Assembly: GCA_021014325.1 (NCBI GenBank)
Contig: CM037472.1
Location: forward strand, 34,620,234 to 34,684,233
Source: Plazaster borealis
Lineage: Eukaryota; Echinodermata; Asteroidea; Forcipulatida; Labidiasteridae
Length of the DNA: 64,000 nt
Reading direction: 5' to 3'
In this document: positions 1 through 12,500 of the stretch, one piece after another
How the letters are laid out: each line of letters starts with the position of its first letter
How positions within the stretch are numbered: the first letter of the stretch is position 1
Translations under genes and position numbers: made by a program
Notes under the pieces: generated by a model
Told to the model about the DNA's origin: nothing
The model's input: only the letters and a program-made list of their open reading frames with translations
Database searches by the model: none

Positions 1-223
1 CATAATCACAGATTATAACTCAATGCTGTTTGGCGCCCCCTGTTGCCCGCCAGTAGTTAGTCTATGATCTTTCACCCCTTGTGTCGTCAATCGTCTATCA
101 TGTCGCCTTGTAATTAATTTCAGTTTTCCATGCTTGTGAGTTTGTGCTGGCAGACGAATTTTAAAGCAAAAATATTGTTTGAAGGTGGAAAAGGTTACAC
201 TTTTGTTCATTCGGTCTTGTTAT

Positions 224-252
224 ACCATAGAGAAAGGTCCTTTCTCTATGGT
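224..252. repeat. perfect 14-bp inverted repeat just before the HEAT gene start
   Basis: ACCATAGAGAAAGG and its exact complement are separated by one T, ending 20 bp before the ATG at 273. If transcribed it lies in the 5' leader and could form a stable hairpin. Part of it recurs in the insertion at 42677-42771. Confidence 0.85.
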
Positions 253-272
253 TATACACTATTATATCATCC

Positions 273-576
273 ATGGATTCAACGCTTCAACTAGTTTGTG
301 GCGCAAAGAAACTCGATCGGGACCGAGGAATAGCCGAGCTCCAGCGACTTGTCAACGACGCTGATCCACCGGGCCTCGAGCGTCTAGAGACGGCGCTTAC
401 GAGCCTTCTGCACGGTCAGAATTCACAGACGTCATGGGAGAAAAGACAGGGTGTTCTGCTCGGCTCAAAGCAGGTGGTGTCTCACGAATGGAGCAGCGAA
501 ACATTCTGCACACAGCTTCGTTTGTATGCCATTCATGCCCTGAACGACGAGGAGGCCAGGGTTCGACTTGCAGCCG
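273..576 (+). CDS. HEAT protein exon 1 (start)
   Basis: Codons 1-101 plus one base. The start at 273 is the first ATG of a long open frame that runs to the donor GTAAATT at 577. An in-frame alternative start is not available upstream; the ATG at 179 lies in another frame. The segment holds an acidic helix pair, WEKRQGVLLG around residue 55, and the EARVRLAAG helix end that continues into exon 2. Confidence 0.85.
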
Positions 577-3500
577 GTAAATTAAAAAAAGTATTTTTAT
601 ATTTCTAATTCAAATCTACATGTAACTAACCAACAATTAATAATTATCTTTCCTAAATAAAGTACATTAACTTTAGTCTTAGATTTTTAATTGTAACTGC
701 TAAGTATATCCCCGATCCTTGGTTAAGGGCTGCAGTAATCCTGATTGAAACATAAATGGAATAAATTTATTTTCAAAAACTTACAATTACATTTTGTCCA
801 TAACTTTAAATAACAGAGGCCTTCCTTATTTTCCTAGCCTAGCCCCATAAAAGTGCCAAGTACGCTGGACCAGTGTATTGGCACTATTTATGGTGCTAAG
901 GCCTTCCTATCCCCGTAAATGTTGTCAATAACGATATGCTGGACTCTATTATGGCTAAGGCTAGCCTACTCCTAGAACTATGAGGTTCGTTTCGCTATCG
1001 TCTCCACGAGACGATAGCGAAACGAACCTCATAGTTCTAGGAGTAAGGCTAGCCCAGGTTGGACTCTTCCACTGCATACAACGCGACGGCACTGACCATG
1101 CTGACGTCCTACCAGGGCTAGGCTAAGGCTACTTCTTAGAACTATGACTATAATGAGGTTCGTTCCGTTCGATCCGCTATTGTCCCTGAGATGTTGTTGT
1201 GGATGCGCACACACAATTTGAAAGAAGCTTGTGTTCCTGCATGAATGTGTTATGAATAATATAGATGGTGTCAAACCATAATGATAAATAACGTGGTGAA
1301 GACTTTCACTGTCTGATTTCTGAATTGTAGAGGAATAGTTGTTTTCAGAAGCATTTATCAGCGATTCAGCTCTCACGATTCACCGATAGAGAACGTTCTG
1401 TACACATCAACAAACCTGCCTGACAAACTGCGATACACATATGACTGTGCCCGCTCGCTGTGAGTTAAAACATGTAAAAAAACGTGGTGGTCATGTAACA
1501 AAAAACCGCATAATAACGTCTTGCACCAAGACTACATACACAAGAAGCCATAAAAGTATGTTGCTTTAAAGAGTTAACAGACGAAGCATCTAGGAATCAG
1601 GATCAATTTATGAAGTTAGCCTACATGTAAACACCACGTTTAACAATCTTCAATGATTGATTGTTGATCAAACCCATTCCCATTTCCTATTCAAATCAAA
1701 TTGGTTATTATTACAATCTTTCTGGCAATAAATCAAAGAAGAACCCCCCCGCAAAAGAGCTTCCTGTAACCCATAAGCCTGAAGATACCTATGAAGAGAA
1801 GAGGAATATGTGTGAGGAAACCCCAAACTTTTGGGAAAAACTCATGCAATCAGGTACATGTAGGGACTGGAGGTCCAGTCCACATGCAAGGCTCTGAACT
1901 CGATTTCACAAAGAGTTAAGATTGATTGTAACTGCAAGTCCAACACAGTTGCTTAGTAAAGAGTGATGTCACAATACAAATCACTATGGTAATACTGATA
2001 ACTCATCTTCAGATGAATCATAGTGCTTTGTGAAATCGACCCCTGGTATGGGGTGGGATTTGAACCAAATTTCCCAGAGGTCAAAAGCAGGGAAAGAAAC
2101 CGATAGACCAACCTGATCCCAATAGATGGATTGCAATACACGTCATTGACCGCCATCTTTGATGTAGAACAATGAAAAAGTGTACGCGCTATGCACAACT
2201 CTCAGCCAATGACAGCTCTTCACGCGTGCACAATTCATTAAAGATGGCGGCCAATGACATCTATTGCAATCCATCTATAACCTGATCCCAATATTTGACT
2301 TTAAATCCTCTTCAGCCCTGTAAATCGGTGTTCGGTGCACTATGTTTTTTTTTCCTGACTTTCCCCAAGGTCTCTATCCACAGTGTGGTGTGTTTTCACT
2401 GCCTTACACACAGGGCCAGTAAACTCAGGACCAGACAAGTCCACTGGTCTTGTGATTTTCAATTGGCTGAGAAACGCACCTCACTGTGTAATAAAAAAAA
2501 CAGTCTTGTGGAATTTTACACCAAATTCAAGCCCTGCAGATTCTGTTTGTAAATAAAGTAAAAATTGGTGCATTAAAATTGTTTAAGGTACGTACAAGCC
2601 ATGTGGTATTGTGGATTTCCACCCTATTTGAGCCTTGACAACATGTTTCTATGCTGTGCACTGTTGTACTATGGAAACCATTGTGCTGGTGATTGATGCT
2701 CAAAGTACCCTTTTAATGCTACATTGTTTTTGGCCAATTTGACCCAAATTTGTTTTATTTCAATTTTAAAAAATGTGTATATTATTCAAGAATGTTATAT
2801 AAGCTTTCATTTAAGCTACAGGTATAATGCACAACAAAAATCTGATAATGATCAGATGATAAGTTGTACATGTTGTTACTTAAAACCAGATGTAAATACT
2901 AAAAATGAATTATTGTCTGTATCCCAACATTATCTCACGTCCATCAGCCATAATTGTACAATTTTGCATGTTACATATGTACTCATGTACACTATGTATT
3001 TTGTGCATTGTCTGTGTACTCTTGCCTATACTATGCGAAAGTGTTAACATGTTTTTTCGTTTTGAAACAGCATCAATCATCTGTCAAAATTCGTTCAGAG
3101 AGAAAAACAAAATAATAGTTCTTTCAGCGAAAATCGGATGTGCAACTCTTGTGCATTTCTTAGTAATATTGTACGAGTACTACAGTACCCGGTACGTATG
3201 CTGATGAGTGGGTGTGTACTCTATGATTGATTGATACACAATTAGGACTTTCTAACTTAATTAGATGCAATCTATAGTGCAGTTACTGTCATTTACTTAA
3301 AAACAAAGAAAGCCTCAAAAAGCCACTTTTAAGTCTTCAGTTTTGGGTAATTTATTTTGTTTTTTTACGGCTCTTCTATAGCTTAAGAGACGTCATTGAG
3401 TTGTTGTATAATGTCTGATGATTATTGATGCAGACTTTTTAAACTAAGTACAACCTATTCATTGACGTCATTTACTGCCAAAAACATTGAATAATAGTGC

Positions 3501-6500
3501 CAGACAATTATCTACAGAGTGCTTCTATTTTTAGTTTTGCCATCTATAATGAAAATCATGCATTCTGATCAAAGTCTCAATTAGACTCTCAGGTTGACAT
3601 TGTGCATTCTGAAGCAACCCATGAGATCAATAAAGTGTATATTGTTTATAGCCGATGTGCTGTACATTGTACTTTGTTGTTGATTGTAGTCTTGTCTTGT
3701 TGTCATGTTGGCACTGCAGTCACACAGTGCGTGTAATTATAAACCATGGATCTGTTAGATTAATGTTTAAGCTAGTTGAGCAATGAGCAGACATGTACCG
3801 GTATACCTACATGTGAATGTACACTGAGTACCAGTAGATCATAGTGTACGATGTGCACTGTCAGTTACTGAGTGCACTGCATGATGCCAGAGTAATAAAG
3901 CAATGGAATCGTTGTTCTAATATAATATTTGGATAGCTGTCAATTAAAACTTGTTCAGTACTGGACAGGGCACAATACAACCATATTTTTGATCGCATGA
4001 AGGCGCTTTAAAAATGTTCAACAGCGAATTTTCTTGCATCACAATATTACAGTTTCATCTTATTTTAAGTGCCTGTATGTTGTTTTTATACAATCAATGG
4101 CAAAATATAAACAACAATGAAAACACTGTACTGTTACTTGTTGTGCATTACTTGAATTCGGTTTGCACATATACGCCCTTTAGCGGTAAAAAATATGTTG
4201 AATTTGCATAATTTTGTGTCATTCATTGCAACAAAGAGCTACAAATTTATTTCAGATATTGTACAGTATTATAAATAATAGTTTTTATGTGTATCAAAAT
4301 TTGTCAATCTTTAATAATTTTGGGGAAGAAAACATTGCCCTTCAGTTATCAGTAGATCCCATGTTTACAATTCATTGATAAGGAGTGATGAACTCTTGCT
4401 TTTGTACACTTTACATACATGTAAACTGGGCATCCAAAATAAAAGGGCTGTTAATTCTCCCAGTAAAATGTGCCAGTGATTTGACCGATCATTCTAAATT
4501 GTTCTATTGCATTGGTCATGTTATATGTTAATTTTGCATCAGGGATGTTACAATATTATTTGGTTTTGCCCTTACACCGATGAGTATAAAACACTGTTCA
4601 GTACTTTCGCAAGTCCTGTGAAAATAAATCCACAGGCATCACTCGGATGGGATTCGAACCCACGACCTTTGCCATGAGCAGATGTCTCCACTGGGCTAGC
4701 TCGGCGATTTAGTGGTACAAAAATGGTATGAACGTGCGTGTGCCTTGGCATCAGGGATGTGTATAATGGTTTCTTTATGAAATGGCTCAATGGGTGCTCC
4801 TATTCTTGAAAAACAAAAAACACATTTTGTTTACACGTAGGCCTAATATGTTTTTAAAATAATTTCTACTTATTTGACCCACAATTAAGACAACTCAAAC
4901 AAAACACAAAGCAAGGTTCTTAAAATTAATATGAGGTTGTCCTGGTGTATCGTACTGGTTACCATGATTGTAGCTGTGTAAGTGCAGCATTCGGATGAAA
5001 TGTTTGACAAATTATGTTCATATTATTATCGACCAAAACTAAACTATCCTGTTCGTAAGCCGTTGCGCATGTCAAAATATTTTGCTACACATGTACAATT
5101 GTACATTTTGTCCAAAGCTGGCACGTTTAATTTTACAATTTTTTTACTCATTTCATCGTTCAAAAGCATTTCTCGTGACAGAAACATTTAATTCTGAGAA
5201 GACCTTAGTCTTTGAAGAAAGTATGTAATGTAACAGCCAAGTCCAATTATGAATTTTTTCTTCCATTCAAAGAAAAACTAGCACAATGCAAAGCTGCTAT
5301 GGGCTTCTGGTAATCAGTTGAGCCAGCTTGTGTGAAGTGTGCATGGCTTACAACAGTGAAATTAAGTCACACTTAAGAACAGGATTCTGTGTTGAGAAAT
5401 TACATATTTGTCTTCATATTCCTTTTTATTTCCAATTTATGTAGGTGATGTTTTGGGTGCTCTGTGCAAGCGTTGTGGTCCAGAGGTTTACCAGTCAGTC
5501 TGTGAGCTGATCCATGATGGAGTCAAGAATAACTTGGAGCGTATTCCCTTGTCAGATCGGAGTCAAGGGGAAAGAGAGAGCGCCACCACACTGATGGAAA
5601 AACTTGCTGTTCAGCACGAGCGGGTAAGACCAGAGTCAATAATTTGTTTATAGTGCTCTTCAGCTTGGCTTTTTGGATATCTTTTTTACACTTGCACATA
5701 AGGGGCCAGCCAGTCAGGATAATCAATGTTTGAAAATGTTCGAAATTGTTTTGACCCACCTACCCATGCCACATTTAGATTTTAAATATTCTTAGACTAT
5801 TTCAATATGACCTCTACACTGTAGAACAAAGTCACGCTTGGAATTACACAGAGGCCACGGACGCCATGGCCTCTGTTGCCCTAGTCTTGGCCTTGGTGCC
5901 CCATCAAAAGTTTCCCATAGACTTTCCAATGGAAGTGCCCTTTGCAAAATGAAAATTGCCTTGCCCTCTCAAAGATGAAATTCAAGGCCTACAAAGCGAT
6001 GCGTTAAATGCAGCAGATATTTTAGATCAATGTTTTTCCTGGCCTCCAGCCTGAAACTTTCTTTGTAGTTGAAACAGAAGAGGAACTTCATGCCAACTCC
6101 CCATCGGGCGCGGAGGTCAGGTATTGAAACGAAGTTGACTGATATTATAACAGTGGAACAGCATAGACATGACAGCCATGACTGGCGATCTGGTAGAGGC
6201 CACTGGGTACTTATTTTGCATCAATCTATTATACATACCAATTGAAAACTGAATTTCAATTTTCGTGTAATTTCTTTTGATCCATCTACCCAAAATTTGT
6301 TAACTATTGAATTTTTTTCTGAATGACCACTAAAATGCAAAAAAACACAATTGTGTCTTGTTGTTTATATTATATAATAGTAAATAGAACATTAAATAGT
6401 GTTTGTTTTTTTGTTTTTTTCAGGGAGGAGGAGTGACAGCAGAACAGATATTTCATGATACTGCAGGCTGGAAAAACCTGGAGACATGGATGAAGTATGT

Positions 6501-9500
6501 ATTGAATTCATTCAAGATCTATTTCCCCTATTTCTTTGAAAACTTACACGGAGGGTGAAGGAATTGTTATCGTCAGAATGAAGTAAGCTGAATATATAGA
6601 CTTTATGCACATGACGCCGTTTGAGTAAGGCGCCCTCAACTTGCGGTCAAAAGAAGGTTGCTCATTGGCCCATCCTGTGCGTCGTACGTACATGTACATA
6701 GATGTGCATTTTTCATTGTTTCATCACCGTTTTGCCTCTAAGGCCTGTTCATACTTCACGCAAAAGCCAATACGAAAGGTACAGGCTGTTTTTCAGTTGT
6801 GATGAAAGGAAATTGGTTTTGCTTTTGCAATTCATGTGAAGTATGAACCGGGCTTGAGATGTTGGCGTGATGACATCTAAGGTAGGGCTTGTTGAAGACG
6901 ACCAACAAACTCACAAACCTGAAAATGATTGTTTGTGTTACCCACTGATTATTACAGTATTAAAACTTGTCTATCATCACCTGGGCCAAACTTCATAGAG
7001 CTGCTTGAGCACAAAAAAGTAGCTGAGCACAATTAAATTGTGCTGACCAGACAAAGGTTACCAGCCAAAATACCATTCCACATGTATCATCTGTGACTGG
7101 TAATCCTTCTCATTTTTGCTTAGCAGAAAATGGCACTATTTGCTGCATAAGCAGCTCTATGAAATTGGGCCCAGGTGAGCTCGGTGGACTAGCGGTTAAG
7201 ACATCTGGGCCCAATTTCTTGGCGCTGCTTACCACTGACTTCCATGCTTATGGCGCCCTATAAAAAGTGTGATTCTATGGGCTGTAAGCGCAGAGTTTTC
7301 CGGTAAGCAGATCCATGAAATTGGGCCCTGCTTTAGAAGGTGAGAGGTCTTTGGTTCAAATCCCACCTGAGGTGGCTGCATATTAAAAAGAAAACCATAT
7401 TGTTCTTTATTCCTAATGCAATTATAACATCAATTTTTTATAAACACACAAACTCCTACAAACATAGACCAAAGATACATAAAGTTGACATTAGGTAGAT
7501 TGATCTGCAAACTGATGATGGAGAAGATAGAAGCCTTTCTACTAATATTGTCTCTTTCTTCTACCTCCTTAAGGTGCTTAGAGGCAGTCATCAATGGATG
7601 TGGTACTCGGTTCCTCCCTTACATTACACAGGATCTCCTGGATCTAATCTTCCAGACTCTCAGCCACACCAACCGCTTTGTCAGAGAGACCGGGTACTAT
7701 GTGACGTCATCCCTCGTTAGCTGCTCCAGTACAAGAGGTATGTTGTTTGCATTGTATGAAATTAATCTGGGTCTGTTGGGGTCATCATGTAGTTGGCCTA
7801 ATTTGCCTTTGTAACTGTGTACAAGCCATCTAGTGTACAAGCCATCTAGTCATATAAGTCGTCTAGTGTACATAAACAAGCCATCTAGTGTACAAGCCGT
7901 CTAGTGTACAAACTATCTAGTGTACAAGCTGTCTAGTGTACAAGCTGTCTAGTATACAAGCCCTCTAGTGTACAAGCCGTCTAGTATACAAGCCATCTAG
8001 TGTACAAGCTGTCTAAATACAAGCCATCTAGTGTACAAGCTGTCTAGAAGCCGTCTAGTGTACAAGCTGTCTAGTGTACAAGCTGTCTAGTATACAAGCC
8101 GTCTAGTATACAAGCCGTCTAGTACATGTATACAAGCCATCTAGTGTACAAGCTGTCTAGTGTACAAGCTGTCTAGTATACAAGCCATTTAGTATACAAG
8201 CCGTCTAGTATACAAGCTGTCTAGATACAAGCCATCTAGTGTACAAGCTGTCTAGTATATAAGCCGTCTAGTATACCAGCTGTCTAAATACAAGCCATCT
8301 AGTGTACAAGCTGTCTAGTATACAAGCCGTCTAGTGTACAAGCTGTCTAGTATACAAGCCGTCTAGTAGACAAGCCGTCTAGTTACAAGCCATCTAGTGT
8401 ACAAGCTGTCTAGTGTACAAGCCATGTAGTGTACAAACTGTCGAGTGTACAAGCTGCCTGGTGTACAAACTATCTAGTGTACAAGCTGTCTAGTGTACAA
8501 GCTGTCTAGTGTACACGTACATGTAAGCTAGTGTACATGTAAAAGCCATACATCAAAACGTAGCTCCGCATACCTTGCAGGAAAAAATAGTGAGCGCTTT
8601 GATAGCCCGTAGAGGTGTGAAAAAGCGTTATATAAGAACCTAGTATTATTACAATAAGTTTTTTTTTTTAAATGTGCCTCAGTCTTCAGTTTCTTGAAGT
8701 TGGTGCATTAACTGGAAGAACAATAAGAAGAAGGTTGCTGGTGCTGTTAAACTCACATTGAGATGGTTTCATGAACGCCAAACACGCCTTGAACATGCAG
8801 CAATGGTGTAAGGTGCAAAAAGGGAAAACTCTGATCTCTGAAAAGGTTGTAATGCTCACCTGTCTGTGTGAAACTTTCAGAGTTTGTAAATGAACTAAAT
8901 AGTCTGAGGGATTGAAAATGATCAGAAGTTGTTCATTTCATTATCACAAGTTTGGATGTCTAGTTAATTTTGCATTACAAAATAAACGGATACCCATTTA
9001 TTCTAACTAAACAAATCCTGTGTAACTGAAGTAAGTTTTTGGGGGGTTGAGCAAAGAAAAACTTGATTAGAGCAGGATTTGAACTAACGACCTCCGGATT
9101 ATAGTGCCGGAGGTCATTGGCTCAAATCCCGCTCTAGTCAATTTTTCTTTGTTCAACCCCAAATTATTTAAAATTTACCCAGTCAGATACCCATTTATTC
9201 TAACTAAACAAATCCTGTGTAACTGAAGTAAGTTTTTGGGGGGTTGAGCAAAGAAAAACTTGACTAGAGCAGGATTTGAACTAACGACCTCCGGATTATA
9301 GTGCCGGAGGTCGTTGGCTCAAATTCGCTCTAGTCAATTTTTCTTTGTTCAACCCCAAATTATTTAAAATTTACCCAGTCAGTTTCCCTCGTGGGTTATT
9401 ACTTTAACTAAAGTTATGGCATGTTTGAATGTCAGATGAGATTGATGTGATGGAGGTATGCGATGAGCTGACAGGTGACAATCCGGTCTTACAGTACGGG

Positions 9501-12500
9501 GAGCAACTTTCTGAACACCTGGCTGACGGTTTAGCAGACAATTGGAGTCAGGTAAATTGAGCAAACTCATATTATTACTACTATTACTATTAAAGGATGT
9601 GCACAACAATGGTAAGATTGAAAATATACATGTTCACATAAAGCCTTGTTTATACTTCACGCGAAAGCGAATGCAAAGCAAGTTACCTAACGCACCGTTT
9701 TCCAAATGTGACGGAGGGAAATTCTCTTCACTTTCGCAATTCGTGTGTAATACGAACCTGGCTTTACTTACATGGTATAAAAGATGATCATTGTGGAAAA
9801 CTTCCCTTAAAATATTTTTGCTTGAAATGCTACCGCTTTTGAGAAATGAGTATTACAATTAGTTTTGATCTCGCGAGTCCAAAACCTGATGATTTTAAAC
9901 AGTGAACACATAATAAGGTTTATTATTTAGCTTTAACTTTAAAAGCATTGTTATTTCATGTATTATTGGGTCACATGAAAGTGGCAATACTTGTCTTTGA
10001 CATACCAATGTTGTCCACATGCTTTAATATGCTGGGCATTAAACCAAAGAACCCTCAAACCCCAAAGGCCTGAAGATACCTGTGAAGGGAAGATGACAAA
10101 GGAGTGCATTTTTATTACTAAAGCTATCAAATTGGGGAGTTATCTAACAGGCCTGTGATTAATCCGGATTTTCCTGATTTCAGGATTTGTTTTGAACAAC
10201 AAAAGCACACGATCAAGGGGAAGAAAGACGCAGCCCATGAGTGCCCTAACCGCTGGGTTATCCAATTGTAATTTGTGGTGTCACTCCTAATTTCTAATCA
10301 TAGCATGGTTTCTAAACAATCCTAAGTAGGTCCATCGTATCTTGTCTCTGTATTTTAACAGGTGAGAATGGCAGGTTCTGTAGCGACAAGGAATTTTCTG
10401 GTCAGCCTTCCTAACGATGAGACTAGAGAGCGATTCTACCCACTCCTTCTACCCAGGCTTTGTCTGAACAGGTAAGAAAAGACTTGGCTCTGCCTGGACT
10501 ATAATCATTGATTGGGAATCTTCAGGGTTATGGCATCAGATAATGGGATTTCATGTGTACACCAATGTATTCCCTAGACTGGTGAAGTGAGGAAAGGGTG
10601 AGCATAAAATTTACTAAGAATTTGAATTGGTCTCTTGTCACTTGGCATACTCAAGGGTCTAGCGGTAAGACATCTGGGGACAATTTCATTACTTAACAGT
10701 AAGCAAGTTTTCAGGCTAACTATAGCAGAAAAATTTGCTTAAGTGTAAGTGTATTTCACAGGTTAGCAAGAAAATTAGGCGGCCAGCTTGCGCGTTGACC
10801 ATGTATTTGCATTGTTACATCATTCATTTTCATACAGTAAGCACCGGAAGGTTAGCATGCCTTTTTCGTGTGCTTACGGTTAGCAGGGCAATGAAATGGA
10901 ATCTTGCGCAGTAAGCACAAAATCGGCTGTGAAGCAGCTATATGAAATTGGGCCCTGGCCCTGCTGTAGATTTGGAATGGGTTGTGGATTGGGGGGGTGC
11001 ATAAAGCACGGAGTATACAGTGCTTTTCACGCATCGTTGTAGGGTAAAGCAAACATATAATTCTTTTAATATCCACAATGCTATTATTACATTTGCTAAA
11101 AATTGACTGAGGAATGCAGCTTGCTAAATTGATACGTATGCAGCACTGGTCCGGTTGATACAAAAACCTATTTTTGATTTCACAGAACAACTCAAATCCA
11201 GGTTGTTGGTCTTTTAAAGAGAAGAGAAGGAAAAAGCCTTTTTATATGTGGCACAATACAAGAACACCTAACAAGTTAAAACAAACTTTTTAAAGCATTT
11301 TTTGTGTGCCAAGGTGACGTCAAGGAGATGTTGTTGGCATCCTTCATGTTTGGATGGGTAATGAAAGCACTGGTTGAGAGACGGTAAAAAGTTACATGAA
11401 CAAAGTTATTGTTTTTGAATATAATCCCTTTTTTCTTGCACATGTGTAATATGTGTCCAAAATATTGCCAAGTGGGTTCATGTGTCCTGTTTTATTGGAG
11501 CATCATTTTTAATGATGTTTACAAATGTTAATATTAAGATACATTTTGTTTTTATGATGTGGTTCCATTAGAACCTAAAGTTCTCTCCAGCCTCGCTGCC
11601 ATGGGCAGTGCGATGTATCGATACCTATCATCACTAACCCCTGGAAGGGGAGCACTAAAAAACATTGCTGATTGGCTACCAAAAATGACTGCTTTGCGCT
11701 CAAGCTTCTTTAAAACTTTCAAACGCTTGTAGGGCACTTTGGTGCTTATCTTGGTTTTAAAAGCCCTACTGTGCAATATGGAGCAGATGGTTTTCTCTTG
11801 ATGTTTATAGTACGCATGTGTCAAAATGCTAGTATTTTGACATAAACAACTTCAAATGAATCATGTTTTTACTTGGTCACCCTGAACTGCATACAGTTAG
11901 ACATGTCACAAGATCAAAGAAGAATGAGAGGGGACCAGTTGCTCTATGATACTATGGGTTTTTATGTTGTTGAAGTTTTTTTTGGGGGGGGGGCTGTGAC
12001 CAATTTGAGCATATGCGTAGAGTGGATCAACCACAGGATTTACAATATTCAATATATTTGGATATTTCAAAGTCACACTTCGATGGGTTATGATCAAGCA
12101 AGGCATTCTGGGGGAAAAAATGGCGCAGTGAGATCGTACACCCCTGGTAATGAGGTTGGGTACTTTCCCATAAGTAAATGAAGAAATTTCAATCGTTCAA
12201 CATTTTACTTGATATTTTTAGGTACTACGTTGCAGAAGGTGTCAGAACTTACTCACAGAGGACCTGGCAGCAAGTGGTTGGATCTAACGGTAAACTTTTG
12301 GTGGAGGCAAACATCCAGAGCGTGGTAATTTTTGTTTGTTCTTTTTCTGAAGTTAAATTAAAACTTTCATTCAGGTAAACTTGTTTTATTAGCTGTAGGC
12401 AGAAGACCTGTTTTCAAAATAAAATCAACCATGGTGTAAAATATGGCATCCTGTTCATTCGTATTTATCCTTTGGGAGCTTTCGATGGAGCCCTGTGTTT

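Larger units (their letters stand above)
601..5444 (+). other. intron 1 of HEAT gene
   Basis: Apart from the hairpins and MITEs listed (969-1043, 1893-2042, 2122-2278, 2411-2536) and the SINE head at 4572-4712, I see no gene or structured RNA. The segment 2550-4570 is AT-rich unique-looking sequence with many TACATGT words. Confidence 0.6.

Noticed and set aside
7813..8525. CRISPR array
   Set aside because: Units are 16 bp with no unique spacers, in an animal intron; it is a minisatellite.
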